Made by a program: the position numbers and the translations under genes. Source: JBDNJM01 sp041687755 (lineage in GTDB: Bacteria > Planctomycetota > UBA1135 > GCA-002686595). Taken from it: 64,000 nt of DNA. Shown in pieces: positions 35,685-44,344 of this stretch (positions within the stretch are counted from its first letter, which is position 1; every line of letters begins with the position of its first letter). Under the pieces are notes generated by a model that worked only from the letters and a program-made list of their open reading frames with translations, made no database searches and had not been told where the DNA came from. The stretch is taken from NCBI GenBank assembly GCA_041687755.1, contig JBDNJM010000203.1, positions 1 to 64,000 of the forward strand, in the 5' to 3' direction.

Positions 35685-38141
35685 TCAGGCCCCATGGACG
35701 GGGACCCACACGAGCTTGAGGTCCTCGGTTTCGATGTCGGACTTGCGGGGGTTGATGGTGACGTCGTCGAGGTCGAAGTCCTCGGGCGTGATGGCCTTCG
35801 AGAGCGTCGCGTGTTCGGCTTCGTACTCGCGCTCCAGCTCGTGTAGCTCTTCGCGCTCGGCTTGAAGCTTGTCCTCCGCGCGTTCGACGTCGGCCTTTTC
35901 CTTGTTGACCTTGCTCGCCTTGCTGGCGCTCGAGCCCGCGCGGCGCGCGTTGGTCGCGGACAGCTTCTTCTTGCCGAAGATCGTGCTCAGGAGGGTCGTG
36001 CCCATCGAAATCCACGAGTCCTTGCGGCGCGAGCTGAGCTGGTCGCGCTCAGCCTCCAGCTTGTCATCGGCCTTCGCAATCGTGGCCTGCTGGCGGTCGC
36101 GCTTGGTCTCGAAGGTCTTGCGCAGCTTCTCGAGGTCCTTGTCGCGATCCTCACGGGCGGCTTCGGCGACGCGGGCGCGGAAATCGGGCTCGGACTCGTC
36201 GGGCTCGGAGACGAGCTTGAAGGGCTTGTACTTCCACAGGGCCATCGGCCGTGTGCGGTACAGGAACTGCTCGAGCTCCTTGGCCCAGCTCTTATAGGTG
36301 CGCTCGCGGGAGGCGCCGCTCGGGAGCGGCCCGTACTCGGCGTTTTTCTGTGGGCGCTTGCGCGTCTTGTGGGCGCGCTGGCCATCGACCAGCGCCGCCT
36401 CGTCGTACAGCGGCACGTCCTCGTCCTCGTCGAGAGGCGCTCGCACGGTGTGGGTCACCCAACGGTCGATGCCGGCGGAGGCGTTGACATAGTGCAGCCG
36501 CGCGATGCAGCCAAAGTGCGGGCGGTAGAGCAGCCGGGACTCGCCGTCCCAGTCGTCGCTCGGAGACTCGAAGCCTTCGTCGATCTCGGCCGGTAAGCCC
36601 GGACGCTGGGACTCGAGGGGCGGCGGGGCGGGAGCGACGGGCGCTGCGGCGGGGCTATCGGAGCCGACGGCGGAGGTGGGCGCAGCAGCGGCTGCCGCGG
36701 CCGCCAGGGCGGCCTTGCGCGGAGCCATGAGTCGCTCGATGCCGGCGCGATCGAGCGGGCCGCGCAGGTAGTTGAGCGCCCAGCGCGTGTGGAACACGAC
36801 GGGGCGATCCTCGTGCACGTTGTGCAGCAGGAAGACGCGCTTGCCTAGCCCTGAGAGCAGGCGATCGAGCTCGCCGCGGTCGTAGCCCTTGCCGCCGCTC
36901 GAGAGGGCGCCCTCCAGGCCGTCGAGCACGCGCAGCTTGTCGCGCTCGGTCTGCAGCCGCCCGATCATCCACGTGCCGGTGTTGGCGAGGCCCTTGTAGT
37001 CGAGGTCCACAGGGTTCTGGGTCGCGAGGACCACGCCCAGACCGAACGCGCGCGCCTGCTTGAGCAGCGTGAGCATCGGCTTCTTCGATGGCGGATTCCC
37101 GTTCGGCGGGAAGTAGCCGAAGATCTCGTCCATGTAGAGCAGCGCGCGCAGCGAGCCGGTGCCCGACTGCTGGCGCATCCAGCCCAGCACCTCGTTGAGC
37201 AGCACGGTCACGAAGAACATGCGCTCCGAGTCGTTCATGTGGGCGACGCTGATCACGCTGACCCGCGGCTTGCCGGTTTCTGTGTGCAGCAGGCGCTCAA
37301 TGTCGAGCGGCTCGCCCTCGAGCCACGTCGCGAAGCCGGGCGAGGCGATCAAGCCGTTCAGCGACAGGGCCAGGGACGTGCGCTCCTTGGCCGGAAAGAA
37401 CGTCTCGAGGTCGAGCACGCCCAGCCGCTTGAAGGGCGGCTCCTGAACGAGTCGCACCATGTCGGCGATAGAGAGATCACGGCCCTCTTCCCACGCATTG
37501 CCCAGGATTCTCGAGAGCAGGATCGTCTCGCGGCTCTGCACCGGATCCGCGTCGATCCCTAGCATCGACAGCAGGCCGATGACGGCGCCCTCGACGCGGT
37601 CGGCGAACAGCTCGCGGTCCTCGGCAATCTCCTTGGGTGGCGCGGCGAACGAGCGCAGCACCGTCAGCTGCAGGCCTGCCGAGCTGCCGGGCGTGTAGAC
37701 CGCAAAGTCGGCCGCATCGGCGAGGCGCTGCAGCCGGTCCTGATCCTGTCCCCACTTGCCCAAGCCCTTCTTCCACAGCTCCGCCGTCGCCTTGGCGTGC
37801 TCCTCGATCGTGCGCCCCTCGCGCCCGGCCTCGCCGGGGTCCACCCAGGGCTCAAAGTCCTCCGGGGCGAGGTTCGGGAAGTGCAGCGCCAGGTTGCCCA
37901 TGTCGCCCTTGACGTCGATCGCGATCACGGGCACCCCGTCGAGCGCCGCCTCCTCGATCAACGAGATGCACAGGCCGGTCTTGCCGCTGCCGGTCATGCC
38001 GACGCACACGGCATGGGTGCACAGGTCCTTCGAGTCGTAGAGGATCGGGCTCTCGGTGACCTCGCCGGCGTCGGAGTCGTAGGCGCGACCGAGGTAGAAG
38101 GCGCCGGGCTGTTCGAAGTCGGGAAGGTCGTCGGCGGACAT
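35685..38141 (-). CDS. HerA-like / DUF87 ATPase with long C-terminal coiled coil
   Basis: An 818-residue cytoplasmic P-loop ATPase of the HerA/VirB4 type. Walker A is GMTGSGKTG at residues 48-56 and Walker B is RALLYMDEIFGYF near residue 335. VVLATQNPVDLDYKGLANTG and the Arg-bearing segment after it fit the sensor and arginine-finger region. A poly-Ala/Pro linker near residue 480 leads to a module with LLYRPHFGCIARLHYVNAS, then a strongly charged coiled coil at about 655-785. No NurA nuclease gene is adjacent, so it is not the classic repair pair. A role in DNA or protein translocation, or conflict defence, is possible. Confidence 0.8.
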   Translation of the reverse strand: MSADDLPDFEQPGAFYLGRAYDSDAGEVTESPILYDSKDLCTHAVCVGMTGSGKTGLCISLIEEAALDGVPVIAIDVKGDMGNLALHFPNLAPEDFEPWVDPGEAGREGRTIEEHAKATAELWKKGLGKWGQDQDRLQRLADAADFAVYTPGSSAGLQLTVLRSFAAPPKEIAEDRELFADRVEGAVIGLLSMLGIDADPVQSRETILLSRILGNAWEEGRDLSIADMVRLVQEPPFKRLGVLDLETFFPAKERTSLALSLNGLIASPGFATWLEGEPLDIERLLHTETGKPRVSVISVAHMNDSERMFFVTVLLNEVLGWMRQQSGTGSLRALLYMDEIFGYFPPNGNPPSKKPMLTLLKQARAFGLGVVLATQNPVDLDYKGLANTGTWMIGRLQTERDKLRVLDGLEGALSSGGKGYDRGELDRLLSGLGKRVFLLHNVHEDRPVVFHTRWALNYLRGPLDRAGIERLMAPRKAALAAAAAAAAPTSAVGSDSPAAAPVAPAPPPLESQRPGLPAEIDEGFESPSDDWDGESRLLYRPHFGCIARLHYVNASAGIDRWVTHTVRAPLDEDEDVPLYDEAALVDGQRAHKTRKRPQKNAEYGPLPSGASRERTYKSWAKELEQFLYRTRPMALWKYKPFKLVSEPDESEPDFRARVAEAAREDRDKDLEKLRKTFETKRDRQQATIAKADDKLEAERDQLSSRRKDSWISMGTTLLSTIFGKKKLSATNARRAGSSASKASKVNKEKADVERAEDKLQAEREELHELEREYEAEHATLSKAITPEDFDLDDVTINPRKSDIETEDLKLVWVPVHGA

Positions 38142-38287
38142 CGGGAGGGGTGCGGTTCGAGCGGGGTGCGGAAGGGGAGCGCGAGGGTCTGGTGGCAGCG
38201 GGCTCGCCCGAATCCTAGGGCCTCCGCGCGGTCTGGCGCACTGGGAAGCCGGAGCGGAGGGGGAGTGCCAGCCTCCATGCGAACGGA

Positions 38288-38315
38288 GTCGGTCGGAGCT
38301 TCGACTCCGACCGAC
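38288..38315. terminator. Hairpin downstream of the DUF4332 gene
   Basis: Perfect 11-bp arms GTCGGTCGGAG and CTCCGACCGAC enclose a six-base loop. It is one of two hairpins in the 273-bp gap between the DUF4332 stop and the HerA-like start, both read leftward. It may end DUF4332 transcription or shape the HerA-like leader. No T-run follows. Confidence 0.6.
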
Positions 38316-38349
38316 CCCGCGTTGTTCAGAGCGACTCGGGCGGGTCGAC

Positions 38350-38381
38350 GCTCGCTGGACTGCGAAACGCGTCCAGCGAGC
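38350..38381. terminator. Second hairpin downstream of the DUF4332 gene
   Basis: Perfect 11-bp arms GCTCGCTGGAC and GTCCAGCGAGC enclose a ten-base loop, 34 bp after the leftward stop at 38415. This position fits a terminator for the DUF4332 gene. Together with 38288-38315 it forms a tandem pair. Confidence 0.6.
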
Positions 38382-38414
38382 CCGCGGCCCCGAGAGTCGG
38401 GTCCTTCGGAACGA

Positions 38415-38822
38415 TCAGTGCGTGATGAGCGGGTCCATTTCCTTGGCCTGCCCGATCCACTTGGCGACCTCTTCCTCAGAGGGGCTCGACTTGGCGAGCT
38501 TCTTCTCCTCGTTGATCTTCTTCATGGCGTCGGCGAGGTTGGTTGCGTTGCGGTTGGCCAGCTCCTTGACCGTGTCGACGCCGGCGACCTCGAGCACCTC
38601 GGAGTACTGACGACCGATGCCCTTGATGCGCATTAGGTCGGCGAGGTTGGCCCAGGTGAGCAGCAGCTTCTCGGAGATGCCGGTGGTCTCCGCCATCTTG
38701 GAGCGTCCGGGCTTGTCGCAGCAGAGCTTGAGCAGGTCGTCCGTGGTCTTGATGCCGGTGGGCGTCAGCTTTTCCATGTAGGCGGGGCCGATGCCTTCAA
38801 TTTCTTCGATGCGGTAGCTCAT
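38415..38822 (-). CDS. DUF4332 domain protein (helix-hairpin-helix like)
   Basis: A 135-residue protein matching DUF4332: MSYRIEEIEGIGPAYMEKL, GIKTTDDLLKLCCDKPGR, ISEKLLLTWANLADLMRIKG and a second IGRQYSEVLEVAGVDTVKEL. Two helix-hairpin-helix-like units with IEGIGP and IKGIGR turns suggest nucleic-acid or protein contact as in the radA/topoisomerase HhH fold. Function is unproven. An AT-rich TTATTAA stretch lies about 25-35 bp upstream on the coding strand, the most promoter-like spot nearby. Confidence 0.9.
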   Translation of the reverse strand: MSYRIEEIEGIGPAYMEKLTPTGIKTTDDLLKLCCDKPGRSKMAETTGISEKLLLTWANLADLMRIKGIGRQYSEVLEVAGVDTVKELANRNATNLADAMKKINEEKKLAKSSPSEEEVAKWIGQAKEMDPLITH

Positions 38823-39064
38823 GGGCGTCGTGGGAGGCGCGTCGCGTTAATAAAAATGAGTGTGGTGGGAAGGCCCGGATGGCCACTGCGGAGCCGCCGA
38901 CGCGGCACCGGACTCTTTGGATTATGGCAGATGGGCAATCCTGACCGCACGCCTCCGGAACCCAGGGCTCGCCCCGATTCCCGCCTTGGTGCTACCTTTC
39001 TAGGGCTTCACGGGCCTCCAGCGGCCCGCCCCCCCCCGCCCCGAAGGCCACAGAGGCCCCCTCC

Positions 39065-39898
39065 ATGCGTACCGGCTCCCATACGGCAGTCCTTCTGCTG
39101 ACCCTCGTTCTCAGTCTTTTGGCTGCCCTTCTGATGAGTTCCGCAACGACCGTCCAAGCGGCCGACGACGACCGCGCGCCCGAGGGCTACACGGATTCGG
39201 ACCTGCTTCCCGGCGGTCAGTGGACCGTCCACGACCCGCGCCGGCCCGCTCCTCCGAAGGTCAGGCCCGGGCCGGGCGCCGGGCTCGGCACCGCTGCGCC
39301 CGATGACGCGATCGTTCTGTTCGACGGCTCCGGCACCGCCGGTTTCGAGGCGGGCGGCAAGCCGATCGGGTGGAGCGTCGACGAGGACGGCGGGATGAGC
39401 GTCGTGCCCGACAGCGGCTCCATCCAGACCGTGCAGAGCTTCGGCGACTGCCAGCTGCACATCGAGTGGGCGAGCCCGGCGGAAGTCGTCGGCGACGGCC
39501 AGGGGCGCGGCAACTCCGGCGTGTTTTTTATGGGCCGCTACGAGGTCCAGATCCTCGACTCGTTCGTCAGCCGCACGTACTCCGATGGCCAGGCCGCCGC
39601 GCTGTACGGCCAGTTTCCGCCGCTGGTGAACGCCTCGCGCGCCCCCGGCGAGTGGCAGGGCTACGACATGACCTTTCGGCGTCCGCGCTTCGGTGAGGAC
39701 GGTGAGCTCGTCTCGCCCGCGCGCGTGACCGTGTTCCACAACGGCGTGCTCGTGCACGACGCGCAGGATCTGATCGGCGCGACGTCGCACAAGAACCTGG
39801 CGAAGTACTCTGCCCACGAGGACAAGCTGCAGATCGGACTGCAGGACCACCACAACCCCGTGCGCTTCCGGAACATCTGGATTCGGGAGCTTGAGTAG
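39065..39898 (+). CDS. Secreted DUF1080 (3-keto-disaccharide hydrolase-like) protein
   Basis: A 277-residue exported protein (signal HTAVLLLTLVLSLLAALLM) with one DUF1080 concanavalin-like domain: AIVLFDGSGTAGFEAGG, CQLHIEWASP, GNSGVFFMGRYEVQILDSF, NASRAPGEWQGYDMTFRRP and VRFRNIWIREL. The family is abundant in planctomycetes; some members act on 3-keto-glycosides, others only bind sugars. Its neighbour at 40453 carries a second DUF1080 domain fused to an esterase, hinting at a shared glycan substrate. Confidence 0.92.
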   Translation: MRTGSHTAVLLLTLVLSLLAALLMSSATTVQAADDDRAPEGYTDSDLLPGGQWTVHDPRRPAPPKVRPGPGAGLGTAAPDDAIVLFDGSGTAGFEAGGKPIGWSVDEDGGMSVVPDSGSIQTVQSFGDCQLHIEWASPAEVVGDGQGRGNSGVFFMGRYEVQILDSFVSRTYSDGQAAALYGQFPPLVNASRAPGEWQGYDMTFRRPRFGEDGELVSPARVTVFHNGVLVHDAQDLIGATSHKNLAKYSAHEDKLQIGLQDHHNPVRFRNIWIRELE

Positions 39899-40188
39899 TG
39901 TCCACCAGCGCGGACGCAGGCGAGCGCGTGCAGGGCGTCCCCCCCGACGGCCATGCCGGCCTACTCGAGATAGCCAGCTACCTGCTGATCGGCGGTAGCG
40001 GGTTGCGCTTTCTGAGCGGGACCCCAGGCGTTGAGAGCCTGCGCGCGGCGGTGACGCTCGTTGCGTTGGGCTTGGTTACCTTGCTCGCTCTAGAGTGGAT
40101 CCGCAGCAGGCGCTACGTCGCCCTTGCGCGGCTCGATGCCAGGGAGCGCAGCGGAGGAGCGGACGATTTGCGGCCAGGGGGCTCGTGA
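39898..40188 (+). CDS. Small membrane protein downstream of the DUF1080 gene
   Basis: GTG 39898 shares one base with the DUF1080 stop and gives 96 residues. One or two hydrophobic segments (GLLEIASYLLIGGSGLRFL, AAVTLVALGLVTLLALEW) are followed by an Arg-rich tail. Unknown family; the overlap supports translational coupling. Confidence 0.55.
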   Translation: MSTSADAGERVQGVPPDGHAGLLEIASYLLIGGSGLRFLSGTPGVESLRAAVTLVALGLVTLLALEWIRSRRYVALARLDARERSGGADDLRPGGS

Positions 40189-40358
40189 TTCCGCAATCGG
40201 AGGCTCGGCGTCAGAACCTTGAGAGCCTGAGTGCGACAGCCCCGCTTTTGCTCCGAGGCCGGGCTTGGGCACGGCGTTGTTCTGCTCGCTGAAGTCGGCC
40301 GTTCTTGCTGCTGGCGGCATTCTCTCCGTCGAATGCGCTCTTGGGTCTTTCGATACGG

Positions 40359-40376
40359 ACCCCCTCACGGCTGAGG
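40359..40376 (+). terminator. Short hairpin between the small membrane gene and the SASA gene
   Basis: Perfect 7-bp arms CCCCTCA and TGAGGGG with a CGGC loop lie 170 bp after the stop at 40188 and 77 bp before ATG 40453. It lacks a T-run, so termination is only possible, not shown. Confidence 0.4.
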
Positions 40377-40452
40377 GGCGCCGGGGTTGTTCGTGAACGA
40401 GCCGGAGGTTCGCTGGTGGGCGATGCGGAGGTCCGCTCGCTAAGCTGGCCGG

Positions 40453-43164
40453 ATGCTCCTCCCGACGATCGCCCTCTGCCTGACGCCCGTTTCCCTTGAC
40501 CTTGAGCTGCCCATGATCCTGGGCGATGGGGTCGTGCTCCCACGTGAAGGCTCGGCGAACCTGTGGGGCTGGGCGGCGCCCGGCGCGACGATCACGGTGC
40601 GCGCGAGCTGGGGCGCTGAGGCGACGGCGACGGTCGCCGACAGCGGGCGCTTCGATCTGAGCCTCGAGACGACGTCGGCGGCCTTCGGCCAGACGCTGAC
40701 GTTCAGCGGCGACGGCGAGGTCACCGTCAGCGACGTGTCGCTCGGCGAGGTCTGGCTCGCCTCGGGCCAGTCGAACATGGAGATGGCCGTGGGCGCTGAG
40801 GTGTACGGCGGGATCGTGGGGCACGAGGCGGATCTGGCGGGGGCGGAGCGCGATGACGTGCGCCTGTTCACGGTGGAGAAGCGCTCGCCGATCGAGCTCG
40901 CGCGCGACGTCCGCGGAAGCTGGGCGGCGGCGACCCGCGAGGGCGTGTTCGAGTTCAGCGCGGTGGGCTGGGTGTTCGCCAGCGGGCTGGCGACCGAGCT
41001 GGGCTGCACGGTCGGCATCGTGGACTCGACCTGGGGCGGGACGCCGGTGGAGTCGTGGATGTCGGAGCAGGCGATCCGCGCGGACGGGGACTTCGCCAAG
41101 GACCTGAGCTTCGTCGACGCCGAGCGCGAGGAGTCCGGCGCCTACGCCAAAGAAGTGATGGAGCTGCGCGACGACTGGCTTGCGACGGTCGATGCGGGTG
41201 ACGCGGGGCTCGACGGTGGGTTCGCTGCGCCCGACTTCGACGACTCGAGCTGGGGCGAGGTGGCCGTGCCCGGGGCCTTGGGCAACGCGCCATTCGTGAG
41301 TGCCGACGGCGTATTCTGGCTGCGCACGAGCTTCGAAGCAGGCGCCGGGGCGGACCGGCTGGTGGGCGCGGTGCTCGAGCTTGGGCCGATCGACGACATG
41401 GACCGGGTGTTCATCAACGGGGTCCAGGTGGGCGGCCTCGAGATTCCGGGCGTTTGGACGCTGGAGCGCAGCTACACCGTGGCCCCGGGCGTGCTGCGCG
41501 AGGGGCGCAACTCCCTGGTGGTGCGCGTCATCGACACGGGTGGGGCGGCGGGCCTGATGGGCGCGCCGGAAGAGCTGCGGCTCGCGCTGCCGGACGGCTC
41601 GGCCGTCGGCCTGGCGGGGACCTGGCGTGCGGCCGTCGGCACGACCTCGATTCTCGTGGTTCCGGGCTTCGAGCGCTTCGGAGCGCGCAACGCGACCTCG
41701 CTGTTCAACGGCATGATCGCGCCGCTGACGCCGTTCTCCTTCGACGGCGTGCTCTGGTACCAGGGCGAGGCCAACCGCCTGCGCTACGGGCAGTACGCGC
41801 GGCTGTTCCCCGCGCAGATCCAGGACTGGCGCCGCGCCTTCAGTGCGCCGGAGCTGCCGTTCTACTTCACCCAGATTGCGCCCTTCGATTACCCGGGCGA
41901 CACCGGCGAGATCGCGCGCCTGCGCGAGGCCCAGGCCTCGGCGCTCGCCCTGCCGGCGACCGGCATGGTCGTGACGCTCGATGTAGGCAACTGCGCGGAC
42001 ATCCATCCGACGGACAAGCGTCCGGTCGGTCGCCGAATGCTCGGTATGGCGCTCAACGATCTGTACGGCCGGGACGAACCGGGCTGGCACTCGCCGCAGC
42101 TCGTGGGCACCGAAATGGAGCCGGGGGCCCTGCGCCTGACCTTCGACGCCCCGCTGGCGATGATGTACGAGTTCGACGTGCGCCCCGACGCGGACGACGA
42201 TTGGTACCCGGTCCCCGGGCTCGAGGTCGCGGGCGAGGATCGCGTGTTCCACCCCGGCCGGATCAGCATGCAGGGCGCCCTCGAGGGCCTCTCGGAGAAC
42301 GAACTGCGCGTCTCGAGCGCCGCGGTCGACGCGCCGGTCGCCGCGCGCTATGCGTTTGACACCTGCCCGACGGCCACGCTCGAGCTGTTGATCGAGCCGA
42401 GCATGGACATGGTCCCGCTCGCGCCGTTTCGCAGCGACGACTGGCCGATCGAGCCGCAGCCGCTGTGGGGTGCCTTCGCAAATTCTAAGTTTGAGCCGCT
42501 GTTCGACGGCCGCACGCTGAACGGCTGGGTCAACGTCAACGGGGCCGACGACACTTGGGAGGTTCTCGACGGCAACCTGCATTCCGCTGGCAACCCGGTC
42601 AGCGTGCTGCGCTCGGCCAAGCCCTACCGCAGCTTCATCCTGGAGCTGGAGTGGCGCCACCTGCGGGCTGGCGGCAACTCGGGCCTGTTCATCTGGAGCG
42701 ACGCCCTCCCCCAAACCGGCTCTCCGTTCCCGCGCGGCATCGAGGTGCAGGTGATGGACGGCCCCGAGGGCAGCTGGTACACGACCCAGGGCGACGTCTT
42801 CCCGGTCGGTCCGGCCAAGCTCGTGCCCGACAACGGCCGCGGCGGTGCCCGCGCCTTCCCGATCGCCAAGCGCAGCCAGCCCTCGCCCGGCTGGAACCAC
42901 TACCGCGTCATCGCGATCGACGGCGCGATCGAGCTGTTCGTCAACGGCGCGCGCGTGACGACGGCGAACGAGGCGGACCCGTCCTTCGGCTTCCTGCACC
43001 TCGAGGCGGAGGGCTCACCGATCGAGTTCCGCCGGATCCGGATTGCCGACCTTGAACCCCAGCCGGCTGCGCCCTGGTGGCAGTTCGGCGAGGCGGGGCT
43101 CCTGCCGGAAGACGAGTGGCCCGCAGAGCACGCCTCGGGCGACGTCCCGACCAGCGGGAACTAG
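40453..43164 (+). CDS. Sialate O-acetylesterase (SASA) fused to a DUF1080 domain
   Basis: A 903-residue exported fusion. Residues ~75-620 are a SASA/GDSL-like esterase with catalytic Ser107 in LASGQSNMEMAV, a WYQGEANRLRYGQYARLFP block and IHPTDKRPVG giving His518. A jelly-roll insert (DFDDSSWGEVAVPGALG, MDRVFINGVQVGG) splits the esterase at about 255-400. Residues ~675-885 are a DUF1080 domain (FEPLFDGRTLNGWVNVNG, LEWRHLRAGGNSGLFIWSD). The enzyme likely removes O-acetyl groups from a glycan while the second domain binds or processes the sugar. It acts outside the cytoplasm. The neighbouring gene at 39065 is also DUF1080. Confidence 0.92.
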   Translation: MLLPTIALCLTPVSLDLELPMILGDGVVLPREGSANLWGWAAPGATITVRASWGAEATATVADSGRFDLSLETTSAAFGQTLTFSGDGEVTVSDVSLGEVWLASGQSNMEMAVGAEVYGGIVGHEADLAGAERDDVRLFTVEKRSPIELARDVRGSWAAATREGVFEFSAVGWVFASGLATELGCTVGIVDSTWGGTPVESWMSEQAIRADGDFAKDLSFVDAEREESGAYAKEVMELRDDWLATVDAGDAGLDGGFAAPDFDDSSWGEVAVPGALGNAPFVSADGVFWLRTSFEAGAGADRLVGAVLELGPIDDMDRVFINGVQVGGLEIPGVWTLERSYTVAPGVLREGRNSLVVRVIDTGGAAGLMGAPEELRLALPDGSAVGLAGTWRAAVGTTSILVVPGFERFGARNATSLFNGMIAPLTPFSFDGVLWYQGEANRLRYGQYARLFPAQIQDWRRAFSAPELPFYFTQIAPFDYPGDTGEIARLREAQASALALPATGMVVTLDVGNCADIHPTDKRPVGRRMLGMALNDLYGRDEPGWHSPQLVGTEMEPGALRLTFDAPLAMMYEFDVRPDADDDWYPVPGLEVAGEDRVFHPGRISMQGALEGLSENELRVSSAAVDAPVAARYAFDTCPTATLELLIEPSMDMVPLAPFRSDDWPIEPQPLWGAFANSKFEPLFDGRTLNGWVNVNGADDTWEVLDGNLHSAGNPVSVLRSAKPYRSFILELEWRHLRAGGNSGLFIWSDALPQTGSPFPRGIEVQVMDGPEGSWYTTQGDVFPVGPAKLVPDNGRGGARAFPIAKRSQPSPGWNHYRVIAIDGAIELFVNGARVTTANEADPSFGFLHLEAEGSPIEFRRIRIADLEPQPAAPWWQFGEAGLLPEDEWPAEHASGDVPTSGN

Positions 43165-43574
43165 CTGCCCAGCGGCTTCCAGTTCAGACCATCCGCGTGC
43201 TCTCCTTCGGTGGGGAACTCGTCGGTCATGTCGAAGTCCTCGCCGGGGACGCCGTCGGGGAACGCGGCCCACCACTCGGGGGCGGTCGCGCCGGAGTAGA
43301 CGTAGTCGTTCTGGGGAGCGGGAGCGGGGGCGCCCTGGGGCTCGTTGGCCATCACGCCGTGCTCGAGGTAGTCGCTGCTGCCGCGGTCGATCAGCACGAC
43401 GCCGAGGGCGGCGCAGAGGCCCGCGCCGAGCAGGGAGGTGCGCGTGCTGACCGCGCCGGGGTAGGTCTCGGGGCGGGTGGGCTGGAGGGTGCGCCGGCGC
43501 AGGCTCTCGACGCCGAACCAGGCCCACGCTAGCGCGCAGGCGATGAGAGAAACGCTGAGTAGAAGGTCGAGCAT
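43161..43574 (-). CDS. Small membrane protein with acidic C-terminus, unknown
   Basis: ATG 43574 gives 137 residues with two helices (LLLSVSLIACALAWAWFGV and TSLLGAGLCAALGVVLI) and a soluble acidic tail (GEDFDMTDEFPTEGEHADG). The stop overlaps the convergent SASA gene by four bases. It lies 13 bp after the prepilin-like gene and is probably cotranscribed with it. Family not recognised. Confidence 0.65.
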   Translation of the reverse strand: MLDLLLSVSLIACALAWAWFGVESLRRRTLQPTRPETYPGAVSTRTSLLGAGLCAALGVVLIDRGSSDYLEHGVMANEPQGAPAPAPQNDYVYSGATAPEWWAAFPDGVPGEDFDMTDEFPTEGEHADGLNWKPLGS

Positions 43575-43587
43575 GGGGGGGACCTTG

Positions 43588-44118
43588 TCAGTTCTTGTTG
43601 CGGGTGTGCAGGATCTGGCCGTTCGCATCGATCACGAACGCGCGTCGGCCGGTGGCGCCGGCGCGATCCGGCCACGCGTAGGCGCACCAATACACGGCGC
43701 CGAGGGTGGGGTGGCGATTGGCGGGGTCCTCGCTCATGCCTTGGCCGGTGAGGTCCGGGAGGAAGAGCTGGAAGCGGTAGCCGCCGACCGCCGCGATGCC
43801 GTCGGCATTGGGGATGAGCGTGGAGGCGACAATGGGCTGGGGCAGATCCTTGGTCAGCTCCGAGAGCGTCGCGTAGCTGCCGCCTTCGTCGACCAGGCGC
43901 TGGATTTGGACCGTCACCTGCGCGCGATGGATGGCGCGCAGGCGCTGCATGGCGCCGTGTTCGTTGGCCGACAGCCTGGCAGAGACCGCTTTGGGGACGA
44001 GCAGGGCGCTGAGGGCGACGATAATCGCGAGCACGATCATCATCTCGGCCAGGCCGAAGCCGCGGGTGGCCCAGGGGCTACTGGAGGCGCAGGTACTGTT
44101 GGATCGTTGGAGCTTCAC
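43588..44118 (-). CDS. Type IV prepilin-like (pseudopilin) protein
   Basis: Start GTG 44118 has a good Shine-Dalgarno GAGGAG six bases upstream and gives 176 residues. A basic leader ends at the prepilin motif RGFGLAEMMIVLAIIVALSA, with cleavage expected after the Gly of RG; Glu at +5 and the hydrophobic helix fit type IV pilins and pseudopilins. FGLAE replaces the usual FTLIE. The globular part includes YRFQLFLPDLTGQGMSEDP and AYAWPDRAGATGRRAFVID, as in planctomycete pseudopilins. No pilus or T2SS genes are adjacent. Confidence 0.85.
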   Translation of the reverse strand: MKLQRSNSTCASSSPWATRGFGLAEMMIVLAIIVALSALLVPKAVSARLSANEHGAMQRLRAIHRAQVTVQIQRLVDEGGSYATLSELTKDLPQPIVASTLIPNADGIAAVGGYRFQLFLPDLTGQGMSEDPANRHPTLGAVYWCAYAWPDRAGATGRRAFVIDANGQILHTRNKN

Positions 44119-44200
44119 GCTCTTCTCCTCGGCTGCCGTGCGCGGGGGGCTTGTGCCCCGGGGGTCGTGCGGTCTCAGCGGGGGGACCGGGTCGCGCCTG

Positions 44201-44329
44201 TCTTGACGGGGGGAAGGATGCGGTGCCAGGCACGTTTCCTCCGGCCTGGCGGCTGTCTGCGGCAAGGCCGCAGGCAGCTGCCAGGCCGGAGGAAACGTGC
44301 CTGGCACCGCATCCTTCCCCCCGTCAAGA
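44201..44329. repeat. 129-bp palindrome made of two inverted 32-bp repeat units
   Basis: Outer arms 44201-44250 and 44280-44329 are perfectly complementary over 50 bp. The inner 29 bases form a further hairpin with two mismatches, so the whole is one long cruciform-capable palindrome. Each outer arm contains the 32-bp GTGCCTGGCAC unit (44208-44239 and 44291-44322) also seen at 138-169. The arrangement recalls BIME-like paired REP elements. It lies between the prepilin-like gene and a small membrane gene. Confidence 0.9.
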
Positions 44330-44344
44330 CGCCGTGGGCACTGC

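Noticed and set aside
40090..42999. Long open frame antisense to the SASA-DUF1080 gene
   Set aside because: Low-complexity Arg/Ala/His-rich translation opposite a clear esterase; no family signal.
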